From contig JAKIUD010000067.1 in the NCBI GenBank assembly GCA_021647765.1, positions 1 through 17,618 of the forward strand: a stretch of 17,618 nt of DNA, given 5' to 3'. The notes below the pieces were generated by a model that did no database searches, was not told the DNA's origin, and worked only from the letters and a program-made list of their open reading frames with translations. The position numbers and the translations under genes are program-made. Below, one piece after another: positions 7,429 to 14,807 of the stretch. The DNA is from Desulfuromusa sp. (GTDB lineage Bacteria; Desulfobacterota; Desulfuromonadia; Desulfuromonadales; Geopsychrobacteraceae). Every line of letters begins with the position of its first letter. Position 1 is the first letter of the stretch.

Positions 7429-8121
7429 ATGGATTTACCTGTACCTTTAATTAAAGGTATTCTGCTGCGCCGTTATAAACGTTTTTTTACTGATATTGAG
7501 TTATCGGATGGTCGTGTGGTTACTGCTCACACCCCAAACACTGGCAGTATGAAGCAATGTGCTATTGCTGGCTATAATGTTTTGATCTCAAAATCTGACA
7601 ATCCGAAGCGTAAGTTGAAATATACCTTGGAGCTGATTCAGGTCGGTGACAATTGGGTTGACACCCACACCCAGAGAACCAATCGCATTGTGGAAGAGGC
7701 TTTACGCAATAACTGGATTGCATCTCTGGAAGATTATCGGGTGCAACCAGAATATAAGTTCGGCGAGAGCCGCATCGATTTCTATCTGGAAAAAGCTGCC
7801 GAGAAAGTTTTGGTCGAAGTTAAAAATGTCACTTTATGCTGCAATACAACAACGGCTTGTTTTCCCGATGCGGTAACAACTCGTGGGCAGAAGCATTTAC
7901 GTGAATTACAGGCAGCTAAAAATCAGGGCTATAGGGCGGTGATCTTTTTCTTGATCCAACGCAGCGAGGCTACAGAGTTCTCTCCGGCTGATGATATCGA
8001 TCCCGAATACGGCCGATTACTGCGTGAAGTTGTTGCCGGGGGAGTCGAGGCGATGGCTTATAAAACCATTGTTACGCCACAAGAAAATCGAATAGGACAC
8101 CAAATTCCTGTAATCTTATGA
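7429..8121 (+). CDS. sfsA: SfsA family protein (sugar fermentation stimulation protein)
   Basis: The 230-residue length is typical of SfsA. It has the N-terminal OB-fold-like part (LIKGILLRRYKRFF, then HTPNTGSM at about 34-41) and a C-terminal nuclease-like core with ESRIDFYL and VLVEVKNVTL, followed by FPDAVTTRGQKHLREL. The E-V-K signature and the upstream D resemble the PD-(D/E)xK nuclease fold. The biological role of SfsA is poorly defined: in E. coli it was linked to maltose metabolism and DNA binding. An AGGAG site precedes the ATG. Its stop lies 9 nt before tmcAL, whose ribosome-binding site overlaps this stop, so the genes are probably co-translated. Confidence 0.95.
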   Translation: MDLPVPLIKGILLRRYKRFFTDIELSDGRVVTAHTPNTGSMKQCAIAGYNVLISKSDNPKRKLKYTLELIQVGDNWVDTHTQRTNRIVEEALRNNWIASLEDYRVQPEYKFGESRIDFYLEKAAEKVLVEVKNVTLCCNTTTACFPDAVTTRGQKHLRELQAAKNQGYRAVIFFLIQRSEATEFSPADDIDPEYGRLLREVVAGGVEAMAYKTIVTPQENRIGHQIPVIL

Positions 8122-8130
8122 AGGACGTTT

Positions 8131-9390
8131 ATGCACGCTGTCGGACTGATTACTGAATATAATCCGTTTCATAACGGTCACCTGCATCATCTGCAAGAAA
8201 GTTTACGTGCTACGGGCGCAGATGTGTCAGTTGCGGTGATGAGTGGACATTTTTTGCAGCGTGGGGAACCTGCCCTGGTGGATAAGTGGGTGCGGGCAGA
8301 GATGGCTTTGGCTGCCGGGGTGGATCTGGTGGTTGAATTGCCACTTCCCTGGGCTTGCAGCAGTGCTCCTGATTTTGCTCGGGGTGCGGTGCAGACTTTA
8401 ACTGCACTTGGTGTTGAGAGTCTCTGCTTTGGTAGCGAGTCTGGGGAGATTGATCCGTTACAATGTTGTGCAGATGTTCTGCAGGCTTACGATTCTACCG
8501 TTGTGGAGAAAACAGCGAAATTATTGCGTCAGGGGGTCAATTACCCGCAGGCCAGAGCACAGGTTGTGGCCAAATTGTTACCGGATGAAGTTGCTGCTGA
8601 AACTTTAGATGAGCCGAATAATATCCTTGGGATTGAATATCTCAAAGCTTTGAGCCAGTTGAAGAGTCCCATCCAGCCAGCGACAATCCAAAGAATCGGT
8701 GCTGGATATCATGATACCAATATTCAAACGGATGTAATTGCCAGCGCGACCGGAATTCGTAAAAAACTGGCGGAAGGTGGCTCCGTTGAGAATCTTCTGC
8801 CCGCAGGCGTTTCACAAATATTGCAGCAGGCTGCTATTGCCGGGGGGGTTTTTTCTGCAGATCATTATTTTCGTTTGTTGTCAGCACAAATCTTCCGTAA
8901 CTCTAACGGGTTGAATAACTGTTGGTTAGTAGAAAACGGGATAGAAAATCGCTTGTTAAGTGTTGCGGAGAAATCATTTTCACTGGAGGAGTTACTGGTT
9001 GGTCTCAAGTCACGACAATTTACCAGAACTCGTATTCAACGCGTGCTGGTTTCAGTTTTGCTGGAAATGGACAAAAGTGTCCTTCGCCAGCAGTTTTCTG
9101 CTGAACCGCTTTATCTCCATTTGCTGGCAGCCAGCCAGCTGGGAAAGCAATTCCTGGCAGCGAAACGTAAGCAAAGAACAATTCCATTGATTCAAAATTT
9201 TTCTCGTGTTTATCCGTTGCTCAAGCGGTATTATGGGGTTGAATCCACAACATACCCGATTGCTTTAAAGCAGTTGCAGTTAGAGCTTCGAGCGACAAAA
9301 CTTTATACATTGCTATTGCAAAAATATCCGGGCGGGAACAGAAACCGGGATTTCTATGAACCGCTACGAACAAAACCACCATTGAAATGA
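8131..9390 (+). CDS. tmcAL: tRNA(Met) cytidine acetate ligase
   Basis: A 419-residue protein of the YlbM/TmcAL family, which uses ATP and acetate to form N4-acetylcytidine at the wobble position of elongator tRNA-Met. The N-terminus GLITEYNPFHNGHLHHL carries the HxGH nucleotidyltransferase signature (residues 16-19), followed by MSGHFLQRGEPALVDKW and ELPLPWACSSAPDFARG, hallmark segments of the family. FGSESG and the NNILGIEYLKAL segment also fit. The length matches the Bacillus enzyme (about 415). The start is an ATG, with AAGGA overlapping the sfsA stop; the TGA stop in turn overlaps the AGGAG site of the next small gene. This is the middle gene of a compact three-gene operon. Confidence 0.95.
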   Translation: MHAVGLITEYNPFHNGHLHHLQESLRATGADVSVAVMSGHFLQRGEPALVDKWVRAEMALAAGVDLVVELPLPWACSSAPDFARGAVQTLTALGVESLCFGSESGEIDPLQCCADVLQAYDSTVVEKTAKLLRQGVNYPQARAQVVAKLLPDEVAAETLDEPNNILGIEYLKALSQLKSPIQPATIQRIGAGYHDTNIQTDVIASATGIRKKLAEGGSVENLLPAGVSQILQQAAIAGGVFSADHYFRLLSAQIFRNSNGLNNCWLVENGIENRLLSVAEKSFSLEELLVGLKSRQFTRTRIQRVLVSVLLEMDKSVLRQQFSAEPLYLHLLAASQLGKQFLAAKRKQRTIPLIQNFSRVYPLLKRYYGVESTTYPIALKQLQLELRATKLYTLLLQKYPGGNRNRDFYEPLRTKPPLK

Positions 9391-9400
9391 GGAGTTGATC

Positions 9401-9610
9401 ATGACAGATACGCTGATTACTCGCGATATGAAGATCGAACAACTTGTGGAATTAAAAGAGGATGCTGTCGGTTATCTGTTTCATAAAAATATCCGCTGTA
9501 TCCGCTGTGGTGAGCCGGTTTGGGACACGATTGAAGAAGCTGCCAGAAAAAAAGATTACAGTGAGGTTGAGATCGATCAACTTCTTGATGATCTGAACCA
9601 GTTGAGTTGA
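9401..9610 (+). CDS. DUF1858-type small CxxC protein
   Basis: The 69-residue protein starts at the ATG at 9401, with AGGAG 6 nt upstream; an in-frame TTG two codons earlier is too close to that site. It resembles the DUF1858 domain, also found at the N-terminus of ScdA/RIC-type proteins: ITRDMKIEQLVELKEDAVGYLFHKNIRC, then the CIRCGEP pair (about 30-36) and an acidic helical tail. The two cysteines could bind metal or act in redox; no function is established for stand-alone copies. Its ribosome-binding site overlaps the tmcAL stop, so it belongs to the sfsA-tmcAL operon. A terminator follows about 150 nt downstream. Confidence 0.8.
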   Translation: MTDTLITRDMKIEQLVELKEDAVGYLFHKNIRCIRCGEPVWDTIEEAARKKDYSEVEIDQLLDDLNQLS

Positions 9611-9642
9611 TCCTGTACAGATAATTGCTGAACAGAAAGCTA

Positions 9643-9705
9643 GAACTTCCCCTCATCCACCCTAACGGGCTCCTTCTCCCTCAGGGAGAAGGGAAGAGAA
9701 ATAGC
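9643..9705. repeat. G/C-rich intergenic repeat, second copy
   Basis: CCCCTCATCCACCCTAACGG followed by CTCCTTCTCCCTCAGGGAGAAGGGAAGAG. The segment CTTCTCCCTCAGGGAGAAG is a near-perfect hairpin. On the reverse strand it is related to the block at 5535-5590. It lies between the DUF1858 gene and the terminator. Confidence 0.5.
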
Positions 9706-9759
9706 AGCTGAAAGTCTTGGACTGAAGTCCATGGTTTTTACCAGCGTATTGAAACAATA

Positions 9760-9799
9760 AAAGAAAGACCAGATTCTTAGTAGAGTTTGGTCTTTCTTT
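9760..9799. terminator. Terminator between convergent DUF1858 and RNase E/G genes
   Basis: AAAGAAAGACCAGA (9760-9773) pairs with TTTGGTCTTTCTTT (9786-9799) with one mismatch, and the plus strand continues in T residues. On the minus strand the stem is followed by TATTGTTTC, a weaker tail. It is well placed to end both the sfsA-tmcAL operon and the RNase gene, whose stop is at 9802. Confidence 0.85.
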
Positions 9800-9801
9800 T
9801 T

Positions 9802-12360
9802 TTACTCAGTAGGAGACTCAGTTTCCGATTCTTTTTTCTTGATCGCGACTTTTCGTGGTCGCCGTGGAGCCTTAGGTTTTGCTCCTGTCTCAGCTACCGG
9901 TTCAGTTTTATTCTCAGAGGTCACAGCGACTGTCTTTTTTGTGCTTCGTCTGGGCTGCCGTTTTGGTTTTTCCTGCTCGACGGTTTTTGTTTCAGGGACG
10001 GATTCCGAGCTGGCTGGAAGAGCGTCTGTACTTTTCTTTGTTGATCTCCGGGGGCGTGGCTTTGGCTTTTTTTCCGCCACATTTCCTGCTGTCGAAACGA
10101 TTTCAGTTTTTTCAGGAGCCTTTTTAGTTGCTCTTCTCGGGGCACGGCGTGGTTTAGGCTTTTCGCTACTAACCGTGTCCGTCGCTGCAACAACCTTGGT
10201 TTCAGTCGGTGTTTCTTCTGCTACAGTTTTTACCTCAGAAGTTATATCCGTATTATTTGACGAGGACTCTGCTGTTTTCTTCGTTGCTCTCCGCGGGCGT
10301 CGTTTTGGTTTTTCTTCTGTTTGCACCGTTGTGGAGACCACCTCTGGTTTTGTCACTATTGTGTCTTGTTGTGACTTTTCTTCCCCTTTGTTTTCTATTT
10401 CCAGAGCCTGTTTCGACGTAGTTTCAACCTCACTTGAAATTATTTCTGCTGCGACGGCAGGTTTTTTTCTACTTCTTCTGCGTGGGTGCGGTTTGGGTTT
10501 TTCTGCTGCCAGTTTTTCGCTTTCCAGTTGGCTATTTTCTTCTGCTTTTGGTTCCTGCTGATTTTGTTCAACGGCCGCAATTCCCGGCTGGGCTATCTGC
10601 TCAGTCCGCGTTTTCTCTCCAGCTGTCTCTTCGCTTGGTTCCTGCTGGTTTTGTTCCAGTGCTTCCTGATTGCTGACAGCCGGTTTTTTCCGCCGTCTCC
10701 GGCGGCGTTTTTTGGTTTTCTCTGTTGGTTCTTCTTCAGCCACCTGTTCCGGAGGCGTCTCAGCTGATATGTCCTCAGCTTGTTCCCTGGCCTCTTCTTC
10801 TCCTTGTTGGGCTGCAGCCAAGGCATTTTCAATCTGGTTGTCATGAGAAACTGGCATGGTCTGGCGAGTATTGTCTTGTTGCTCTTTTTCACGCTTATGT
10901 AGCTCTATGTCCAAGTCTCCGGGTAAGAGATCGGATCGTCCCAATAGGGAAATTTTCAGTTTCAACTGACGTTCAAGTTCGATGATAGTTGAACGTTTTT
11001 GATTGAGCAGGTAATTTGCGACTTCAAAGGGAACGCTGGCTTCAATATGCGCTATTTGACCTTTACCTGCTGCTGTATGAGCCTGGCGCAAGAATGCTAC
11101 TGCCTGTGCTTCAATACTTTTTATTTGTCCGAGCCCCTTGCAGTGTGGACATTCGAGATAAGCGCCGACACTTAAGACTGGTTTTAAACGCTGTCGACTC
11201 ATTTCCAGAAGACCAAACTGGCTGATTCTGCCCACGGAAACTTTGGCTTTGTCATCTTTCAGGGCTTTGCGTACTTCGTGTTCAATTTCGCGGATATTCT
11301 TACGATCCCGCATGTCGATGAAATCTATAACAATCAGTCCCCCCAGATCACGTAGCCGTAGTTGTCGCCCAACTTCGACAGCTGCTTCCAGGTTGGTTTT
11401 AAAAGCTGTTGCTTCAATGCCACTTTCCCCCGACATTTTTCCCGAATTGACATCAATAGCAACCAGTGCTTCAGTTTGATCGAGGACAATTGAGCCACCA
11501 GAGGGGAGGGGAGCCTGGTTTTTGGATAAACCTTCAATCTGCTCCTCAATCTGGTAACGGGAAAATATCGGGCGGCGTTCCCGGTGACGTTTAACCAGGT
11601 GTTTCAATTCCGGCATTACCAGGGAAAAGAAATCCTTGGTATCCTGGTACACTTTCGGGTCATCAACCAGGACTTCATCCATTTCAGTACTGAAGTAGTC
11701 GCGGATTGAACGGATCGCCAGGTTGGATTCCTGATAGAGTTGGGCAGGAGCCTTGATCTGGTCTTTGCGAGCAACAATACCTTCATATAATCGCACCAGA
11801 TAGTCAAAATCACGTTTCAATTCTTCTTTGTCTTTGCCGATTCCTGCAGTGCGAACGATGTAGCCCATCCGTTCTGGAAGATCCAGTTCTGCCATGGTTT
11901 TTTTCAGGCTGCGGCGTTCGGAGTCAACACTGATTTTACGGGAAACGCCTTTGGTGGTGCTATCTGGCATCAACACCATGTAACGACCGGGTATAGAGAG
12001 AAATGTAGTTAGAGCAGCACCTTTGTTGCCACGTTCTTCTTTGACAATTTGAACCAGAATCTCTTGCCCGCGATACAGAATATCGGCAATTCGTGGGCGA
12101 CTCTTAGTCTCCTTTTGTGCTGGGTAAAGTTTGGTGTGAACTTCGCCAATTTGCAAAAAGCCAAGTTTTTCTGCGCCATAATCAACAAAAGCGGCCTGGA
12201 GTCCAGTTTCTACCCGAACGACCACCGCTTTATAGATGTTACCCTTACTTTGTTCTTGTCCTGCGATCTCAATATCAAGTTCGCTTAAAATTCCGTCAAC
12301 AACGATCGCCACCCGATTCTCTTCCGGATGAGATGCGTTGATCAGCATCTTCTTACTCAT
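9802..12360 (-). CDS. rng: Ribonuclease E/G with long basic repetitive tail
   Basis: An endoribonuclease for mRNA decay and rRNA processing. Of 852 residues, about 1-490 form the catalytic half: an S1 RNA-binding region (about 38-120), the 5'-sensor segment VRTAG (R170, T171), the DNase I-like site with D303 (VAIDVNSG) and D346 (IVIDFIDM), and the Zn-link CPHCKG (C404, C407). These sit at nearly the same positions as in E. coli RNase E. The remaining 360 residues are low-complexity, Glu/Thr/Gln-rich, with seven basic blocks (about 548-560, 620-634, 683-695, 733-747, 763-776, 797-809, 828-843), most following EKPKxRPRRxTKK. This tail probably binds RNA or partners; I see no known degradosome motif. 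Start: ATG with AAAGG 8 nt upstream. Confidence 0.95.
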   Translation of the reverse strand: MSKKMLINASHPEENRVAIVVDGILSELDIEIAGQEQSKGNIYKAVVVRVETGLQAAFVDYGAEKLGFLQIGEVHTKLYPAQKETKSRPRIADILYRGQEILVQIVKEERGNKGAALTTFLSIPGRYMVLMPDSTTKGVSRKISVDSERRSLKKTMAELDLPERMGYIVRTAGIGKDKEELKRDFDYLVRLYEGIVARKDQIKAPAQLYQESNLAIRSIRDYFSTEMDEVLVDDPKVYQDTKDFFSLVMPELKHLVKRHRERRPIFSRYQIEEQIEGLSKNQAPLPSGGSIVLDQTEALVAIDVNSGKMSGESGIEATAFKTNLEAAVEVGRQLRLRDLGGLIVIDFIDMRDRKNIREIEHEVRKALKDDKAKVSVGRISQFGLLEMSRQRLKPVLSVGAYLECPHCKGLGQIKSIEAQAVAFLRQAHTAAGKGQIAHIEASVPFEVANYLLNQKRSTIIELERQLKLKISLLGRSDLLPGDLDIELHKREKEQQDNTRQTMPVSHDNQIENALAAAQQGEEEAREQAEDISAETPPEQVAEEEPTEKTKKRRRRRRKKPAVSNQEALEQNQQEPSEETAGEKTRTEQIAQPGIAAVEQNQQEPKAEENSQLESEKLAAEKPKPHPRRRSRKKPAVAAEIISSEVETTSKQALEIENKGEEKSQQDTIVTKPEVVSTTVQTEEKPKRRPRRATKKTAESSSNNTDITSEVKTVAEETPTETKVVAATDTVSSEKPKPRRAPRRATKKAPEKTEIVSTAGNVAEKKPKPRPRRSTKKSTDALPASSESVPETKTVEQEKPKRQPRRSTKKTVAVTSENKTEPVAETGAKPKAPRRPRKVAIKKKESETESPTE

Positions 12361-12483
12361 TTTTTAAACCTTTCTGTCCGCATGAATCGCGGCTCGTCCG
12401 GTTTTCCTCCGCCAATGACCTCACCGCTTATAGCGGGGTCTGTAGCGGGTTTCCCGGTTAAATTGCGTAGTAGCAGCGGCCAT
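12361..12483 (-). promoter_or_regulatory. Structured leader of the RNase E/G gene
   Basis: On the minus strand this leader carries three hairpins: CGGG/CCCG with a triloop (12446-12456); CCGCT/AGCGG (12424-12436) nested in GACC/GGTC (12417-12440); and CCGC/GCGG (12378-12392), the last ending about 18 nt before the start codon. It is clearly more G/C-rich than the A/T-rich sequence beyond 12490. RNase E is autoregulated through its 5' leader in enterobacteria, so the same may apply here, though no sequence likeness to that leader is claimed. Confidence 0.45.
12421..12483 (-). CDS. Candidate 20-residue Arg-rich upstream ORF in the RNase leader
   Basis: An ATG at 12483 preceded by AAGGGGG opens a 20-codon frame ending in TGA at 12421. 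The peptide has MAAATTQFN, then five arginines in its last eleven residues, ending RYRPRYKR. Its codons overlap two of the leader hairpins, so translating it would disrupt them. A second eight-codon frame starts at 12386 and its TGA overlaps the RNase ATG. The frame is short enough to occur by chance; the ribosome-binding site and the overlap with the hairpins are what make it worth noting. Confidence 0.3.
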   Translation of the reverse strand: MAAATTQFNRETRYRPRYKR

Positions 12484-12489
12484 ATTCCC

Positions 12490-12732
12490 CCTTGGAACGA
12501 CCGCATAGAAATTTTTGTGTAATAAATTGTTTGCTGGTCTCAACGCAAATATAGCGGAGACACAAAAAATCTATTCATTGTATCCAACGTCTAACTATAA
12601 CAGATAATGTTTATTAGTGATATCTGAAACTAGTAAAAAAATACGTTAAAATCATTTTTTGTCGTGGGTTTTGAATCCAGTAAAAAAAATATCATTATTT
12701 CATCAATTTATAATTGACTTTAATTGCACGGA
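12490..12732. other. A/T-rich divergent intergenic region
   Basis: This lies between the RNase leader and the GntR gene. It is strongly A/T-rich with several A and T runs and must contain both divergent promoters. No -35/-10 pair stands out clearly, and I see no RNA gene, repeat or credible ORF in it. Confidence 0.5.
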
Positions 12733-12754
12733 TGTCTAATGTCGACAATCGACA
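12733..12754. promoter_or_regulatory. 22-bp imperfect palindrome, candidate GntR operator
   Basis: TGTCTAATGTC (12733-12743) faces GACAATCGACA (12744-12754): eight of eleven positions are symmetric, with a perfect TGTCGACA core. It ends 4 nt before the GGGAGG ribosome-binding site of the GntR gene, a position where a bound regulator would block expression. Autoregulation is common in this family. No second copy was noticed before the aminotransferase gene. Confidence 0.4.
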
Positions 12755-12775
12755 GAGAGGGAGGTTGATATTGGT

Positions 12776-13414
12776 ATGCCAATTATTAAGAAAACTTATA
12801 AAGATCAAGTTATCGATTATGTTTATCAGCTCCTGTTGAGGAATGAACTGAATCCTGGTGATCAGCTGAAGGAGACGATGCTGGCAGAGAAGATGGGAAT
12901 CAGCAGGGCACCAATTAGAGAGGCAATGAAAGAGCTGATTGGCAACGGTCTGGTCGATTACCGTCCTCAAGTGGGCAACTTTATACCGGTATTTTCACCA
13001 AAACAGATTATTGACAGCTATACCACACGTGGAGTTCTGGAAGGTTATGCGGTGATGGAGACTTGCGATCAGTTTTCGGTGGAAGAGATTGAAAAGTTGG
13101 ACAATCTTGTCGAACAGATGATCAGTTATGCAAATAAGAAAAACCGCAAAATGGTGATAGTGGCAGGTGGCGAGTTCCATGACCTGTTGATCTGTAAAAA
13201 CAACAATGTGCAGCTGCTTGAATATACGGATCGTCTCAGCCTTAAATTACATATCTTGTTTTTTAAATATTGGGGGAAGCTCTATAGCCCGGCTGAAATT
13301 GGACGACGTCATCGGGAAATTGTTGAAAGTGTCAAACTAAAAGAGCTGGATTTGATTGAAAAGGTTATTCGGCAACACTACATTGAAACAGGAGCAAAAA
13401 TAGCAGCACTTTAG
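12776..13414 (+). CDS. GntR-family regulator, FadR/FCD subfamily
   Basis: A 212-residue DNA-binding regulator. The N-terminal winged helix spans about residues 5-72, with LKETMLAEKMGISRAPIREAMKELIGNGLV typical of GntR proteins. The helical FCD ligand domain fills about 78-205; the histidines in EFHDLL, RRHREIV and RQHYIETG are where this domain often binds a metal and a small carboxylate. The ATG at 12776 lies 11 nt after GGAGG, rather far, so an upstream non-ATG start cannot be excluded. It heads a run of same-strand genes (aminotransferase 43 nt downstream, then KamA and GS), so it most likely controls them in response to an amino acid or organic acid. Confidence 0.9.
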   Translation: MPIIKKTYKDQVIDYVYQLLLRNELNPGDQLKETMLAEKMGISRAPIREAMKELIGNGLVDYRPQVGNFIPVFSPKQIIDSYTTRGVLEGYAVMETCDQFSVEEIEKLDNLVEQMISYANKKNRKMVIVAGGEFHDLLICKNNNVQLLEYTDRLSLKLHILFFKYWGKLYSPAEIGRRHREIVESVKLKELDLIEKVIRQHYIETGAKIAAL

Positions 13415-13457
13415 TGGTCGCTTAAGTGTTGACTTCACAAAAACAGGGAGACTTGCA

Positions 13458-14744
13458 GTGGGTAATGGGCAACATGAGGTTCACCTGAATTTGAACGTAC
13501 GTGGATTGCCGATTTCGGCAACACTTGGAATTAACGAAAAGAGTGCCCGTCTTCTGGCAGAAGGTCGGCAGATTTATAAACTTGGACTGGGGCAGTCACC
13601 TTTTCCGGTTCCCAGAACGATAGTTCAGGAGCTGCAGAATAATGCCCATCAGAAAGATTATCTTCCCGTTCGAGGGCTTCCGGCACTGTGTGAGGCGGTA
13701 GCCGGATACTATCGACGTACTCAGGATCTTTCTTTTGTGAGTGAAAATGTTCTGATCGGGCCGGGTTCCAAAGAATTGATGTTTATTTTACAGCTGGTCT
13801 ACTACGGAGACCTTGTGATCCCAACTCCCAGTTGGGTCTCCTATGCGCCTCAGGCTCATATTGTTGGTCGCCATGTTCACTGGCTGCAGACTGATGAAAA
13901 AAATAACTGGTTATTGACCTCGGACGAATTGGCACATCATTGCCAGGGAGATCCTGACAAGCCGCGGATTGTCATTCTTAACTATCCGAACAATCCGACC
14001 GGATGTTCTTATTCTGAGGAGCAATTAAAGGGGCTGGCCGCTGTGGCTCGCAAGTACAAGATTATTATGCTTTCCGATGAAATCTACGGTGAACTGAACT
14101 TTGACGGCGCCCACCGTTCCATCGCCCGTCATTATCCTGAAGGAACAATTATCACCAGTGGTCTGAGTAAATGGGCTGGTGCTGGCGGTTGGAGGCTAGG
14201 GACTTTTGCTTTTCCCGCAGAGTTGAAATGGTTACTGGACGCGATGGCGGTTGTTGCCAGTGAAACCTTCACTGCGACGAGCGCGCCGATTCAGTATGCT
14301 GCAGTAAGAGCTTTTCAAGGGGGGGCTGAGTTGGAACAGTACCTATGTCAGTCTCGGCGGATCCTCAAGTCATTGAGTGAATGGATCTGGAATAGATTGA
14401 ATCAAGCTGGAGTCACAGTTGCACGCCCTGATGGTGCCTTTTATATGTTCCCTGACTTTGAGCCCCTTCGCGAAAAATTCGCTTCGCGTGGCATCAACAG
14501 TGGCGAAGAATTATGCGCCAGACTGTTACAGGATACCGGGGTTGCAATCTTGCCGGGGAGTTGTTTTGGTCGTCCGCAAAGTGAATTGACCGCGCGAATG
14601 GCGTTTGTTGATTTTGATGGAGCGCGGGTACTAGCGGCAGCTGAACAGATCACCTCTGACCTCCCTTTAGGTGATGAATTTTTACAGTGCTACTGTGAAA
14701 AAGTTCTTACGGCCATCAAACTGCTCTGCAATTGGCTACAATGA
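13458..14744 (+). CDS. PLP-dependent aminotransferase, class I/II fold
   Basis: A 428-residue fold-type I aminotransferase. The PLP lysine is K238 in SGLSKWAGAGGWRLG; D207 and Y210 (LSDEIYG) contact the cofactor; the YPNNPTG loop (176-182) and R246 are the usual phosphate- and cofactor-binding elements. A late arginine in TARMAFVDF probably binds the substrate carboxylate. The start is a GTG, chosen because GGGAG lies 7 nt upstream. The final 40 residues or so extend past the usual end of the fold. Substrate specificity cannot be read from sequence. It lies between the GntR gene and the KamA gene (63-nt gap), which suggests a shared amino-acid pathway. Confidence 0.9.
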   Translation: MGNGQHEVHLNLNVRGLPISATLGINEKSARLLAEGRQIYKLGLGQSPFPVPRTIVQELQNNAHQKDYLPVRGLPALCEAVAGYYRRTQDLSFVSENVLIGPGSKELMFILQLVYYGDLVIPTPSWVSYAPQAHIVGRHVHWLQTDEKNNWLLTSDELAHHCQGDPDKPRIVILNYPNNPTGCSYSEEQLKGLAAVARKYKIIMLSDEIYGELNFDGAHRSIARHYPEGTIITSGLSKWAGAGGWRLGTFAFPAELKWLLDAMAVVASETFTATSAPIQYAAVRAFQGGAELEQYLCQSRRILKSLSEWIWNRLNQAGVTVARPDGAFYMFPDFEPLREKFASRGINSGEELCARLLQDTGVAILPGSCFGRPQSELTARMAFVDFDGARVLAAAEQITSDLPLGDEFLQCYCEKVLTAIKLLCNWLQ

Positions 14745-14807
14745 TTTTAAACCATAAAATTTTGCAGAAAATTAATCCCTGACCGAAATTTTACTAAGGA
14801 GAAGGAC

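Noticed and set aside
9839..10561. 240-codon plus-strand frame opposite the RNase tail
   Set aside because: It is the complement of a low-complexity Lys/Arg/Glu-rich coding region, has no ribosome-binding site, and the RNase frame is certain.
12378..12440. RNase P RNA or a cobalamin riboswitch in the RNase leader
   Set aside because: A short GGAGGAAAACCGGAC stretch recalled these RNAs, but the rest of their conserved cores is missing and the leader is too short.
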